64,000 nt of DNA, from the NCBI GenBank assembly GCA_963824395.1, contig CAWGPF010000004.1:186001-250000 (forward strand), read 5' to 3'. This DNA comes from 13-2-20CM-66-19 sp963824395 (GTDB lineage Bacteria; Pseudomonadota; Gammaproteobacteria; Steroidobacterales; Steroidobacteraceae). Of the stretch, positions 1-8,697 are shown in pieces; the stretch's first letter is position 1; each line of letters opens with the position of its first letter. The notes under the pieces are model-generated. The model was not told the origin of the DNA. It did no database searches and worked only from the letters and a program-made list of their open reading frames with translations. The translations under genes and the position numbers were made by a program.

Positions 1-2
1 CA

Positions 3-1295
3 CTCGAGGATGCGAAGCGCACCGCGCGCCTGGCGCAAGACGCCGGGGCTGACGCGATTCACGTGAGTGCCTATGCCGATGCCGGCATGGGCATCGCCCA
101 CTCCGCTGCGCACACGCCCCAGCAGCCAGAGCTCCTCGTAGCCAACGCCGCTGCCATCAAGGCCATCGTGAGTGTGCCGGTCATTGCGGTCGGACGCATC
201 GAGCCGGAGGCCGCCGACCGGCACATCAGGGCGGGCAGATTCGATTTCGTGGCCATGGGGCGCAAACTCCTGGCAGATCCTTACCTGCCGCGAAAACTGG
301 CCGATCGCGCGGCGGCGAGCGTGCGCCCCTGTGTCTATTCCTACCACTGCAACAGTCAGATCTACGTCGGCGGAAGCGTAAAATGCGCCGCAAATCCCGA
401 CACCGGTTTCGAGCGTGAACTGGCGCTGCTCCCGGCCACACGGAAGAAGCGCATCGTTGTGGCGGGCGGCGGCCCGGCGGGGATGGAGACCGCACGCCGA
501 CTGGCGCTGCGAGGCCACCGCGTCACGCTGTTCGAAGTGTCCGGAAGTCTCGGCGGTCGCCTGCGGGATGCCGCCCGCTGCTATGACGCCAACGAGCCCC
601 TGTTGCGCTGGCTGACTCGCAGCCTCGCGGCCTCGCCCGTCAAGGTGGAGTTGAACACAGCGGCGACCCGGGATGAGATTCTGGCGGTGGCGCCGGATGA
701 GGTAGTGGTGGCGACGGGTTGCCGGTATGAGCAGCCCGCCGTGCCAGGCTGGGATCTGCCTCATGTGATTGCGGGCGCAGCCGTGGGGGAGCTGATCGCT
801 GCCGGGGCCGGCGCAGTGGCGCAGGAGAGTCGCGCCCGGAAGACGCGTGGACGCACTGCGCGCCCGCGTGCTCTGGGACGCGCGGTCATTGTGATGGGCA
901 ATGACCTGGTGGCGCTCGAGACTGCCGAGTTTCTGGCTCGCAGTCAGCGGGCGGTCTCCGTCATCAGCGCCGCTGCGCAGTTCGGCAAGGGTGTGCCCTT
1001 GGTGCGGCGCTGGCGGCTGCTTTCGAACCTGCGCGAACTCGGCGTGGCACTGCTGCCTCAGGCGCGCGACATCCTGATCGAGCGCGCCGTGGTTTCCTAC
1101 ACCAATCGCCAGGCCCAGAGGCGGACTGTGACGGCGGACGCGGTCGTCATTGTCGAGGGGGCAGTGGCTGATCTGGCGCTGACAGAGGCTTTGCGCTCGG
1201 AAGGATTGAAGGTGCACAGCGCAGGAGATTGCAATGGGGTCGCTTACCTCGAAGGTGCCATGCGGGCTGCCGCGCAGCTGGCGGTGCAGATATGA
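3..1295 (+). CDS. NADH:flavin oxidoreductase / 2,4-dienoyl-CoA reductase-like, C-terminal part
   Basis: The reading frame is open from the first bases of the window, so the 5' end lies outside. What is visible is the end of an Old Yellow Enzyme TIM barrel (AGADAIHVSAY, then GRIEP and FVAMGRKLLADP), followed by an iron-sulfur-type linker and a Rossmann dinucleotide domain (VVAGGGPAGMETARRLALRG). This is the layout of 2,4-dienoyl-CoA reductase and trimethylamine dehydrogenase relatives, which reduce activated C=C bonds with FMN, FAD and a 4Fe-4S cluster. The linker reads C-x5-C-x11-C, whereas the family normally has C-x2-C-x3-C-x11-C, so one cluster cysteine appears to be missing. It is followed closely by a luciferase-like oxidoreductase, probably in one operon. 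The substrate is unknown. Confidence 0.85.
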   Translation, partial: LEDAKRTARLAQDAGADAIHVSAYADAGMGIAHSAAHTPQQPELLVANAAAIKAIVSVPVIAVGRIEPEAADRHIRAGRFDFVAMGRKLLADPYLPRKLADRAAASVRPCVYSYHCNSQIYVGGSVKCAANPDTGFERELALLPATRKKRIVVAGGGPAGMETARRLALRGHRVTLFEVSGSLGGRLRDAARCYDANEPLLRWLTRSLAASPVKVELNTAATRDEILAVAPDEVVVATGCRYEQPAVPGWDLPHVIAGAAVGELIAAGAGAVAQESRARKTRGRTARPRALGRAVIVMGNDLVALETAEFLARSQRAVSVISAAAQFGKGVPLVRRWRLLSNLRELGVALLPQARDILIERAVVSYTNRQAQRRTVTADAVVIVEGAVADLALTEALRSEGLKVHSAGDCNGVAYLEGAMRAAAQLAVQI

Positions 1296-1328
1296 CGCCC
1301 GCCGGTGCGCCCCCCGGAGGCGCGAACT

Positions 1329-2228
1329 ATGATTAACATCTGCGTTGGCATCTACGGTCTGTGCGACTGGTTCGGGGGGGACTTCGCCCCCGTGGTAGAT
1401 CTGATCGCCGCCGCGGATCGCATCGGCATCGACCAGGTCAACGTGCCCGACCATGTCGTGATGGGTGAGGCGACCGACCGGTACCCCTACGGCAAGTTCG
1501 TCACGGCGCCCGATTACCCTTGGATCGAACCACTCACCTTCCTTGCCGGCGTGGCCACCGCGACGCGCCGAATCCGGCTGGCCACTGGCATCGTCATCGC
1601 ACCGCTGCGGCCCGCGGCGTTCCTGGCGAAGCAAGTGGCCACGCTCGACATGCTCTCCGGAGGCCGGCTCGACCTCGGGGTCGGGGTGGGCTGGCAGAAA
1701 GAGGAATACCTGGCCTGCGGGGTGTCATTCGAGGAGCGCTATCGGCTGCTCGATGAACAGATGCGCGCCTGCCGGCAGCTGTGGACGCAGGCGCCGGCGA
1801 GCTTCGCGGGCGAATCAGTGCGGTTCGAGCGCATCTACAGCAAGCCCTTTCCATTGCAGAAGCGCCTGCCCGTGCTGCTGGGGCTTGCGCCGCTGCCAAA
1901 GAACGCTGCCCGGATTGCCGAATATGGGGACGGCTGGGTGGCACTCCTGGAGACGCCTGCCCAGATCAGGAGCGGCATTGCGGCGCTGCGGGATGCCTTC
2001 CGGGCGCGCGGCCGGGACCCCGCCGAGCTGCAGGTGCGCGCGGTGCCGCAGTTTCAATTCCGCGCCGACGGCAAGGCGGATCTTGAGGCGACGCTGGCGC
2101 AGATTCCGGCTCTCATCGACGCCGGCGCGACTGCCGTGGAAGTCTATGCCTGCATGTTTTGTGCGGGTCCTGGGGACTTCCAGGGCTTCTGCGAGCGCCT
2201 GGTGAACTTCAAATCCACGCTGGCGTGA
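1329..2228 (+). CDS. LLM-class (luciferase-like) flavin oxidoreductase
   Basis: About 300 residues with the luciferase-like TIM-barrel pattern: an N-terminal VGIYG strand, VNVPDHVVMG, RIRLATGIVIAPLR and LDLGVGVGWQKEEY. Such enzymes use FMN or coenzyme F420 for hydride transfer or monooxygenation. The size and the GVGWQKEEY segment resemble the 'probable F420-dependent' subgroup. An upstream GTG at 1305 is also in frame, but a GGAGG at 1316-1320 sits at ideal distance from the ATG at 1329, so that start is chosen. It lies 33 bases after the flavoenzyme gene and is probably co-transcribed with it. Cofactor and substrate cannot be read from sequence. Confidence 0.85.
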   Translation: MINICVGIYGLCDWFGGDFAPVVDLIAAADRIGIDQVNVPDHVVMGEATDRYPYGKFVTAPDYPWIEPLTFLAGVATATRRIRLATGIVIAPLRPAAFLAKQVATLDMLSGGRLDLGVGVGWQKEEYLACGVSFEERYRLLDEQMRACRQLWTQAPASFAGESVRFERIYSKPFPLQKRLPVLLGLAPLPKNAARIAEYGDGWVALLETPAQIRSGIAALRDAFRARGRDPAELQVRAVPQFQFRADGKADLEATLAQIPALIDAGATAVEVYACMFCAGPGDFQGFCERLVNFKSTLA

Positions 2229-2387
2229 GGCGCAAAGCCCGCGCAGGCACGTGGGCGAGGGCAGGAGGAGGGCAGCGTCCGGCTTCACCGCCGCCGGGTG
2301 TGGCGGGTCGCGCGGCGGCCGTGCGGCTGCGCGACACCTGAGGCTATGATGAAAGATGACAGGGATTGAGGGGTTGTAAGGTCAGCA

Positions 2388-2867
2388 ATGAGAATCAGAA
2401 GCGCGAAGTCACACCCGGCCGGACTGGACAAGATAGATGCAGGGATCGTGGAAATCCTGCAGTCCAACGGCCGCGCCACCAACCAGGAGATTGCTGCGCG
2501 GCTGTCGGTGTCCGCCGCCACCATCTCCTCACGCATTAGGCGCCTGGAGCAATCCCGGGCAATGCGCGTCGTGGCAGTCTCGGACTATTCGGCACACGGA
2601 TTCAACGTACTGATTGCCATCGGGGTCAAGGTGCGCGGCCGACCGCCGGCGGACGTCGGCCGGGATCTGGCGAAGCTGCATGAAGTCCTGAGTATCCAGA
2701 CCACAACAGGCCCTAACGATCTGGAGATGCTCGTTGGGCTGCGGGACTTTTCTCAGATCAACACGTTTCTGAGCGTGCAGGCGGCAGGCGTTCCCGGCGT
2801 CTACGAACTGCAGTCGGGCGTTGCCACCGATGTGCTCAAGTACGAGTTCAATGTGGTGCGGCTGTGA
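2388..2867 (+). CDS. Lrp/AsnC family transcriptional regulator (first of pair)
   Basis: Small regulator of 159 residues. An N-terminal helix-turn-helix (LDKIDAGIVEILQSNGRATNQEIAARL, split here by the usual AsnC spacing) is followed by a RAM/ligand-binding domain. Lrp/AsnC proteins form dimers and octamers and usually respond to amino acids or aromatic acids. The stop codon overlaps the start of a second Lrp gene by one base (TGATG at 2865-2869), so the two are translationally coupled and may form a heteromeric regulator. The probable targets are the flanking oxidoreductase genes; this is inferred from position only. Confidence 0.88.
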   Translation: MRIRSAKSHPAGLDKIDAGIVEILQSNGRATNQEIAARLSVSAATISSRIRRLEQSRAMRVVAVSDYSAHGFNVLIAIGVKVRGRPPADVGRDLAKLHEVLSIQTTTGPNDLEMLVGLRDFSQINTFLSVQAAGVPGVYELQSGVATDVLKYEFNVVRL

Positions 2868-3397
2868 TGGACATCGATCTCGATGCCCTCGATCGCCAGG
2901 TCATCGAGGCGCTGGGCCGGGATGCCCGTATTTCCAACCGACAGATTGCCAGTGATCTCGGGGTTGCCGAGGCAACCATCCGCACGCGTATCCGGCGCCT
3001 GCAGGGCGCCCATCTCATCCACTTCACGGCCCTGACCGATTTCCGCATCGTGGGCTCTCCCACACTCGTGCTCTTTGGCATCGACGCCGATCCCAGGCAG
3101 GTGCCGCGACTGGCCGCCGAGCTCTCGGCCATGCCCGAAATCAACTGTGTCATGGTGTTGCTGGGGCGTTATGACCTGCTGGTCACCGGACTGTTCAGGT
3201 CGATGACCGAAGTTGAGGAGCTGAGCGGCCAGAGCATTCGGCCTCTCAAGGGGGTCCGGCGCATCCAGACCATGGTTTCGATGCAGCAATTCAAGTATGA
3301 CTATCGCATGGCGCGAATCGTCACGCGTTCGGCTGCCATGGCGAAGGTTAAGACGCCGTCACGACGCAGGCGGACCGCGGCAAGCGCGCCGGCCTGA
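2867..3397 (+). CDS. Lrp/AsnC family transcriptional regulator (second of pair)
   Basis: About 176 residues with an AsnC-type HTH (DALDRQVIEALGRDARIS, then NRQIASDLG) and a RAM domain (CVMVLLGRYDLLVTG matches the usual 'GxYDL' strand). The ATG at 2867 overlaps the stop of the preceding Lrp gene by one base; an in-frame GTG lies at 2864. The C-terminus carries a basic tail (SRRRRTAASAPA) not typical of the family. Tandem Lrp genes that overlap suggest joint regulation, possibly as a hetero-oligomer, of the oxidoreductases on either side. Confidence 0.88.
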   Translation: MDIDLDALDRQVIEALGRDARISNRQIASDLGVAEATIRTRIRRLQGAHLIHFTALTDFRIVGSPTLVLFGIDADPRQVPRLAAELSAMPEINCVMVLLGRYDLLVTGLFRSMTEVEELSGQSIRPLKGVRRIQTMVSMQQFKYDYRMARIVTRSAAMAKVKTPSRRRRTAASAPA

Positions 3398-3465
3398 AGA
3401 CAGGATGGTCTGCGCGGCCATACTCGTCCACGATCTCAAGGCACCAAGGTCCTGAGGAGCTCCAC

Positions 3466-4422
3466 ATGCTGCGTTCGTTAGGAAAAACCGGTCTGCAGCT
3501 CGAGCCACTGGTGCTCGGCGGTAACGTCTTTGGCTGGACCATCGATGAGAAACGCAGTTTCGAATTGCTGGACGCGTATGTGGACGGCGGCTTCAGCGCC
3601 ATCGATACGGCAGACAGCTACTCGACCTGGGTTCCCGGCCACCAGGGGGGCGAGTCGGAAGCCGTGATCGGCAACTGGCTACGCGCCAATCCCGGCAAGC
3701 GCCAGAAGGTGCTGATCTTTACCAAGGTCGGCTCGGACATGGGCGGTGGCCGAAAAGGGCTCTCCGCCGGCTGGATCGAGCGGGCGGTCGAGGACTCTCT
3801 GCGCCGACTGCAGGTCGACGTCATTGATCTGTACCAGTCCCACTGGCCGGACCCGCAGACACCCATCGAGGAGACACTCGGGGCCTACGAAAAGCTGCTG
3901 CGGGCCGGCAAGGTGCGCGCGATCGGGGCCTCGAATCTCGATGCGGCGCAACTTCAGCACGCGCTCGAGGTTGCGCGCGAGCGGCACCTGCCCGCGTACG
4001 CCACGCTGCAGCCGCAGTACAACCTTTACGATCGTGAGGGCTTCGAGGGCGAGCTGCGCGACTTATGCCTGGAGGCGGGCCTGGGCGTCATTACCTACTT
4101 CAGTCTGGCCTCGGGTTTCCTCTCGGGCAAGTACCGCTCGAAGGACGACTTCTCCAAGAGTCCCCGCGGTGCCGGCATGTCCAAGTACATGAACCCGCGC
4201 GGGGAGCGGATACTGAAGGCCCTGGATAGTGTCGCCGCCCGGCAGGGCGCGGCGCCGGCCGAAGTGGCGCTGGCCTGGGTCATCGCACAGCCTGGCGTGA
4301 CCGCGCCGATCGCCAGCGCCACGGATCGCTCGCAGCTCGCAAGCCTCCTCAAGGCAACCCGTCTTAAGCTCTCGGAGGAGGACCTGCGCGCACTGAATTC
4401 GGCGAGCGCACCGGCGTCTTAA
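3466..4422 (+). CDS. Aldo/keto reductase
   Basis: A complete 318-residue NADPH-dependent aldo/keto reductase barrel. The catalytic tetrad is visible: D in FSAIDTADSYSTW, Y in the same segment, K in ILIFTKVGSDMG-type context, and H in YQSHWPDPQTPIEETL. The C-terminal cofactor segment reads GVTAPIASATDRSQL. Closest in style to the AKR11/AKR13 'YajO/IolS-like' group acting on small carbonyls. GAGGAG at 3453-3458 precedes the ATG. It lies 68 bases after the Lrp pair and may belong to their regulon. Confidence 0.9.
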   Translation: MLRSLGKTGLQLEPLVLGGNVFGWTIDEKRSFELLDAYVDGGFSAIDTADSYSTWVPGHQGGESEAVIGNWLRANPGKRQKVLIFTKVGSDMGGGRKGLSAGWIERAVEDSLRRLQVDVIDLYQSHWPDPQTPIEETLGAYEKLLRAGKVRAIGASNLDAAQLQHALEVARERHLPAYATLQPQYNLYDREGFEGELRDLCLEAGLGVITYFSLASGFLSGKYRSKDDFSKSPRGAGMSKYMNPRGERILKALDSVAARQGAAPAEVALAWVIAQPGVTAPIASATDRSQLASLLKATRLKLSEEDLRALNSASAPAS

Positions 4423-4538
4423 GGCCGGCGCGCGGCACCGCTGCCGGCGCCCGTCGGGCAGTGGCGGTTCAGTCCATTCGGTGGCCCGCCGGCCCGGCAG
4501 CGCCCGCCTGCCGCGCGGTCGACCCCGAGGAGGCCTGA

Positions 4539-6053
4539 TTGAAACCGGTATCGACGGGGCTGAACTTTCTTGCCTGGCTGTTCGTGCGCCTGCCGCTCGG
4601 CTTCGCCCTACCGTTCGCGCTGCTGTCGCTCGGGTGGATCTTCGGCGGCTTCGAATGGGCCAACGTCCGCGTCGCGATTCCGCTCGCCGCCAGGTTCGAT
4701 AGCGCTCTCGTGCAGCTCCTCCCCCGGGCGGTCGGCGCGGCGCTGACGCAGGATCTTGCGGCCTTTGTCCATGCGGCCCTGATCATCGTCCTGTTCGCGA
4801 TCGGCTTCATCGTCGCCTACAACGTGTCGGCGCTCCTTAACTGGGCACTCCTCGTGCTGGATCTGAAGCCGAGCCCGTTCGGAGCGGCCGCGCCGGTGGC
4901 ACCGGCGCTGCGCTCCGGGGTCACCGGCCCGTTCGTGAATACCCGACGCATCGGCATCGTGCTGGCGGGCGGAGGCGCCAAGGGCGCCTATCAGGCCGGG
5001 GCGATGAAGGCCATCTATCACTTCCTCGAGCAGCACGATGCGCTGCATAAGGTCGGCGTCATTGCGGGAACCTCGATCGGCTCGTGGAATGCGATGTTCT
5101 GGCTGGGCGGCCTCATCGCTCCGTCCGCGGACGGCGGCGGCCGCAGCGCGCATGAGAGCTGGTGGCGTGCCATCAGCGCGAAGTCCCTGACGGCGCCCTC
5201 CTGGTACGTACCGCTCCTGCGCAACTGCTTTCTTTCGACGCTGCCCTGGGAGCGCAGCTTCGACAGGATCTTCGGCAATGAGGCGATGATCACGCATCTG
5301 GCGAATTCCCCGGTGCACTTCTATCTGACGCGCTCCAACGTGCGCACCGGGGAGCTCGAGTGCGCCACCAACAATCCCTCGCCGCCGCGCATCCCCCGGG
5401 TTACTTACGAGTTCATCGATCCGACGGGCGCTCCGCAGACCTTTCTCGCCGCCGTGAAGGCAGGGGTCTTCGCCTCCATGGATCTGCCGCCGCTCTTTCC
5501 GTACGCCGTGCGCGACGGCAAGCAGTTCGAGGATGGGGGCGTGATCGACAATCTGCCCATCACCTTTGCGGCCACGGAGGGCTGCGACCTCGTCTTCATC
5601 CTGCCGCTGAATGCGAGCTTCGAGGAAGTTCCCAACGAGCGCTCCATCCTGGCGCGCTTCCTCAGGGTCATGGATGTGCGCCAGGGAGCGCTCGAACGAG
5701 GCGGGTTCAAGCTCCTCTACCTCTATAACGAGATCGCCGCGCTGCGCGCGCAGGTTCCCGGCACCCCCGAGGCGCGCCCCGCGGCCGCAGCCTCGTTCGA
5801 GCCGCTGGCCTACGCGCTGAGCCGTCGCAACTCGGTCATCAACGTGTTCGCGGTGTGTCCGCTGAAGTCCTTCGTGGAAGCGACGATCAACACCGTGGAG
5901 CTGTGGAAGCACCGCGAGGCGGGCATCGCCTTCACTGTCATGGAGCAGGCGACGCAGCAGCTGCTGCCGGATTTCCGCTTCGAGCATCAGGACGGGGTGA
6001 AGGTGGCGCTCGTGAGCCGCGAGGGCCACATCACCTGGGACGCCGACTTCTGA
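4539..6053 (+). CDS. Patatin-like phospholipase with N-terminal membrane segments
   Basis: 504 residues. Two hydrophobic stretches (about 8-35 and 78-105) precede a patatin domain with the oxyanion glycines GGGAKG (about 144-149), the nucleophile elbow GTSIG (Ser about 179) and the catalytic aspartate in EDGGVIDN (about 331). Patatin enzymes hydrolyse acyl esters of lipids through a Ser-Asp dyad. The translation start is TTG, chosen because GAGGAGG at 4527-4533 lies five bases upstream and no ATG fits. The membrane anchors suggest it acts at the inner membrane. It is convergent with the glycosidase gene and appears to stand alone. Confidence 0.9.
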   Translation: MKPVSTGLNFLAWLFVRLPLGFALPFALLSLGWIFGGFEWANVRVAIPLAARFDSALVQLLPRAVGAALTQDLAAFVHAALIIVLFAIGFIVAYNVSALLNWALLVLDLKPSPFGAAAPVAPALRSGVTGPFVNTRRIGIVLAGGGAKGAYQAGAMKAIYHFLEQHDALHKVGVIAGTSIGSWNAMFWLGGLIAPSADGGGRSAHESWWRAISAKSLTAPSWYVPLLRNCFLSTLPWERSFDRIFGNEAMITHLANSPVHFYLTRSNVRTGELECATNNPSPPRIPRVTYEFIDPTGAPQTFLAAVKAGVFASMDLPPLFPYAVRDGKQFEDGGVIDNLPITFAATEGCDLVFILPLNASFEEVPNERSILARFLRVMDVRQGALERGGFKLLYLYNEIAALRAQVPGTPEARPAAAASFEPLAYALSRRNSVINVFAVCPLKSFVEATINTVELWKHREAGIAFTVMEQATQQLLPDFRFEHQDGVKVALVSREGHITWDADF

Positions 6054-6129
6054 GCCGTTGAGTCGGGCGGCGACCGGGGCACCGGCTGCGCGCGCGGCAC
6101 GCCGCTCCCGCACCCCGAAGGAGGCGTCC

Positions 6130-8523
6130 TCAGGAGGTGATGTTGAGCATGAACTGCGCGGAGTGGGTCGGCGCGTTGGCGCCGGACGCCGTCACCGTGA
6201 CGGGGTAGCTGCTCGCGGAAGCCGGCGTGCCCGCCGAACTGCTGCCCCCGGAGTCCCCGCCACAGCCGGCCAACGCGGCGAGTGCGGCAGCGGCCAGCAG
6301 CAGGCGCCACTGTCGCGACCTGCGGCGTGCGAGGCCGAAGAACAGCAGCGGCAGTGGCCAGATGACCGCCAGCTGCGCGCCGCGGGCGGTACCGGTGCCC
6401 GTGCGCGCGCCCTGCGCCGCGCTTACGGTGAGCGTGGTGCTCTCGGTGGCGCTTCCGGACACGCTCGAAGGAGCGAAGCTGCAGGTCCAGCCGGCCGGCA
6501 GTCCCGAACAGGCGAAGGAGAGCTTCGCGAAGGCGCCGTTCTGCGAAATCACGCTGACGTTCACCGCAGCCGCCTGGGAGGCCGTCGCACTGACGGAACT
6601 GGCGGACAGCGCCAGCACGTACTCCGGGACCGGGGCGGAGCCGGGCGCGCTGACCGTGATTGCGACCGGCGTTGAGGTGGAGGGCGAGAAGCCTAAAGTC
6701 CCCGCATACACGGCCGAGAGGCTGTGCACGCCCATCGCAAGTCCCGGTACCGTAAAGGCGGCGCCCCCATTTGCCAGCGGCATGGTTCCAAGCGCGGTCG
6801 CCCCATCCAACAGCGACACGCTGCCGGTGGGCGTCGCCGAGCCGCCCTGCGCGGCCACGTGCACGTACGCGGTGACGGCCTCCCCGGTGGTGATCTGCGT
6901 GGACGAGGCGGACAGGCCCGTGGTCGTCGAGACCGCAACCGGCTGCACCACGAAGAGCACGGCCGAGTAAGAGGGGAAGGTGTAGGGGAGGGTGCCGCTG
7001 GCGAAGGGGGCGTCCGCGGCGGGCACGATCGCTGCGAGGTTCGCCGCCGAATAAGTGAATACCTTGGCGCTCACCGGCAGGTACACGTCCGCGAAGCGGA
7101 TCGCGGTGCTGATGGCCGCGGTGGTCTTGTTGATGACGAGCAGCGTGACCGCAGCATCGCCCGAGCGCTGCGCGCCGTAGATCGACAGCGACCCCTGGTC
7201 GCTGCTGCTCGCGCCGATGGATACGTCGCCGAACTGATGGCCGTTGCCGTCGTAGTTGCGGAACATGCGGAAGGCGTAGGCGATCGGGTCGGTCGGCGCG
7301 GGCGGGCTCCACATGTTGGCGAAGTCGAGCTGCTCGCGGCCGTAGATGCCGAGCACGTCCATCTCGGCGATGGCATCGACGACCGATTTGCTGCCGCTGT
7401 CGATGCTGTACTCGGAAATCGCCAGCTTGGTCCCGGGGTAATAGGTGCTGATCCAGCTCTTGAAGCGCGGGATGAGCTGCATCGGCCCGTTGAAGTCGTA
7501 CTGCTCCACCCAGGTGCCGCCGTTGTAAGTCGGGTCCCAGAGCGTGCGGGTCGAGGCGAGCTGCGCGGCGGGGGTTGAGGTATTGAAGTAGTAGTGCTCG
7601 TCGAAGTAGTCGAGGAGGCGCTGCCCGTGCTGCTGCTGGTACGCGGCCATCTGCTGCAGGTAGTACTGCCCGGCGAAGAGGCCACCCTGCTGGCTCGGCG
7701 TGCCGATCCAGCCCCCGAGCGTGAAATCTGAGGGTCCGAGAATGAGCGCGCCGGAGTCCGCCTGCTTCACGGCCGCGGCGTACTGCTGACCGAGCTGGAC
7801 GATGCCGGGGTAGGTGGTGCCGCCGGGCATGACGTCCCGGTGCGTATTGCCCCAGCCGAAGGGCTCGTTATCCAGCTGGTAGAACTGCACACCACCCTTC
7901 GCGGCGGCTCCGAAGGTGCTGACCAGGTGCCCGACCCACTGCTGCTGCAGGCCCGTGGTGTTGGCGATGTGGTTGGCGGGGATATTGGTGTCGGTGAGCT
8001 GGGTGCCGGCGGTGGTCAGACTGTTACCGCAGCTGTCGCCGTTGATCGTCAGGTACGGATCGGTGGATTGCTGCACGCCGTAGATCGAGACCGGGAAGCT
8101 GCAGCTCCAGGCGGAGGACTTGTTCACCCACGGGATGATGGGAATCGTGATGAGGGCGTTGGCGGGCGCGTAGGTCTTGACCATGAGATCGGCCGACGCG
8201 CCCGGCACCGGGGTCGCCTGGCCATTGCCGCCGATGAAATACCAGTCGAAGCCCGAGTTGCTCGAGTCGACCATCCAGTTGTAGCGCGTCGTCGCATCCC
8301 CGCCCCAGCGCACGTTGGGGACCTGGATCTCCTGCGCGAAGCCCGTGTCCAGGCCGTAGCTGGCGATGCCGTAGATCTGCGGGCTGATGGGCACCCGACT
8401 CACCGTCGGATCCGCCGTCAGCGTCGGTGCGCTCACGGTCTGTCCCGCGGCGCAGGCAGCCCCGAGCACCAGCCCGTACAGGCACAGGCGCGCGAGCAGC
8501 AACGGAAAGCTTAGGATTCGCAT
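6130..8523 (-). CDS. Secreted GH44-like endoglucanase/xyloglucanase with Ig-like domains
   Basis: 797 residues. A signal peptide (about 1-27) leads into a glycoside hydrolase domain resembling family 44: QLDNEPFGW carries the likely acid/base Glu (about 220) and AISEYSID the likely nucleophile (about 371). Family 44 enzymes cut beta-1,4-glucans, xyloglucan or glucomannan. After residue 520 there is one Ig-like repeat of the TPTGSVSLLDG type, then a second Ig-like unit interrupted by two hydrophobic segments (around 705-745) with RRRSRQWR between them and an LAGCGG stretch. That interruption may anchor the protein in the envelope. The family call rests on motif recognition only. Confidence 0.78.
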   Translation of the reverse strand: MRILSFPLLLARLCLYGLVLGAACAAGQTVSAPTLTADPTVSRVPISPQIYGIASYGLDTGFAQEIQVPNVRWGGDATTRYNWMVDSSNSGFDWYFIGGNGQATPVPGASADLMVKTYAPANALITIPIIPWVNKSSAWSCSFPVSIYGVQQSTDPYLTINGDSCGNSLTTAGTQLTDTNIPANHIANTTGLQQQWVGHLVSTFGAAAKGGVQFYQLDNEPFGWGNTHRDVMPGGTTYPGIVQLGQQYAAAVKQADSGALILGPSDFTLGGWIGTPSQQGGLFAGQYYLQQMAAYQQQHGQRLLDYFDEHYYFNTSTPAAQLASTRTLWDPTYNGGTWVEQYDFNGPMQLIPRFKSWISTYYPGTKLAISEYSIDSGSKSVVDAIAEMDVLGIYGREQLDFANMWSPPAPTDPIAYAFRMFRNYDGNGHQFGDVSIGASSSDQGSLSIYGAQRSGDAAVTLLVINKTTAAISTAIRFADVYLPVSAKVFTYSAANLAAIVPAADAPFASGTLPYTFPSYSAVLFVVQPVAVSTTTGLSASSTQITTGEAVTAYVHVAAQGGSATPTGSVSLLDGATALGTMPLANGGAAFTVPGLAMGVHSLSAVYAGTLGFSPSTSTPVAITVSAPGSAPVPEYVLALSASSVSATASQAAAVNVSVISQNGAFAKLSFACSGLPAGWTCSFAPSSVSGSATESTTLTVSAAQGARTGTGTARGAQLAVIWPLPLLFFGLARRRSRQWRLLLAAAALAALAGCGGDSGGSSSAGTPASASSYPVTVTASGANAPTHSAQFMLNITS

Positions 8524-8697
8524 GTCTTGCGCCTGCGGCGGATGCGTGGGGAGAAAAGGGTAATTGCCGCAGCGCAGGTGCAGCGGCCCGCGTTTTCAAA
8601 GCGTGAGCCAGGACACGCTACCTCCACCGGGTGGCTGTTGCCCGAGCACCACGTTTGACATAGCGCGGTGCTAATCTTGCGCCCCTGTGCACGGCAG
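8524..8697. promoter_or_regulatory. Divergent promoter region between the GH44-like gene and the dioxygenase gene
   Basis: This 174-base gap separates two genes transcribed away from each other, so it should hold both promoters. I see no clear operator repeat or a convincing -35/-10 pair. Confidence 0.4.

Noticed and set aside
4608..6113. Long minus-strand open frame opposite the patatin gene
   Set aside because: It is Arg/Glu/Asp-rich with no family features and mirrors GC-rich codon bias of the real gene on the other strand.
5987..7312. 441-residue minus-strand frame over the end of the GH44-like gene
   Set aside because: It has Arg/Gly/His-rich composition and overlaps the true glycosidase frame on the same strand; it is a shadow.
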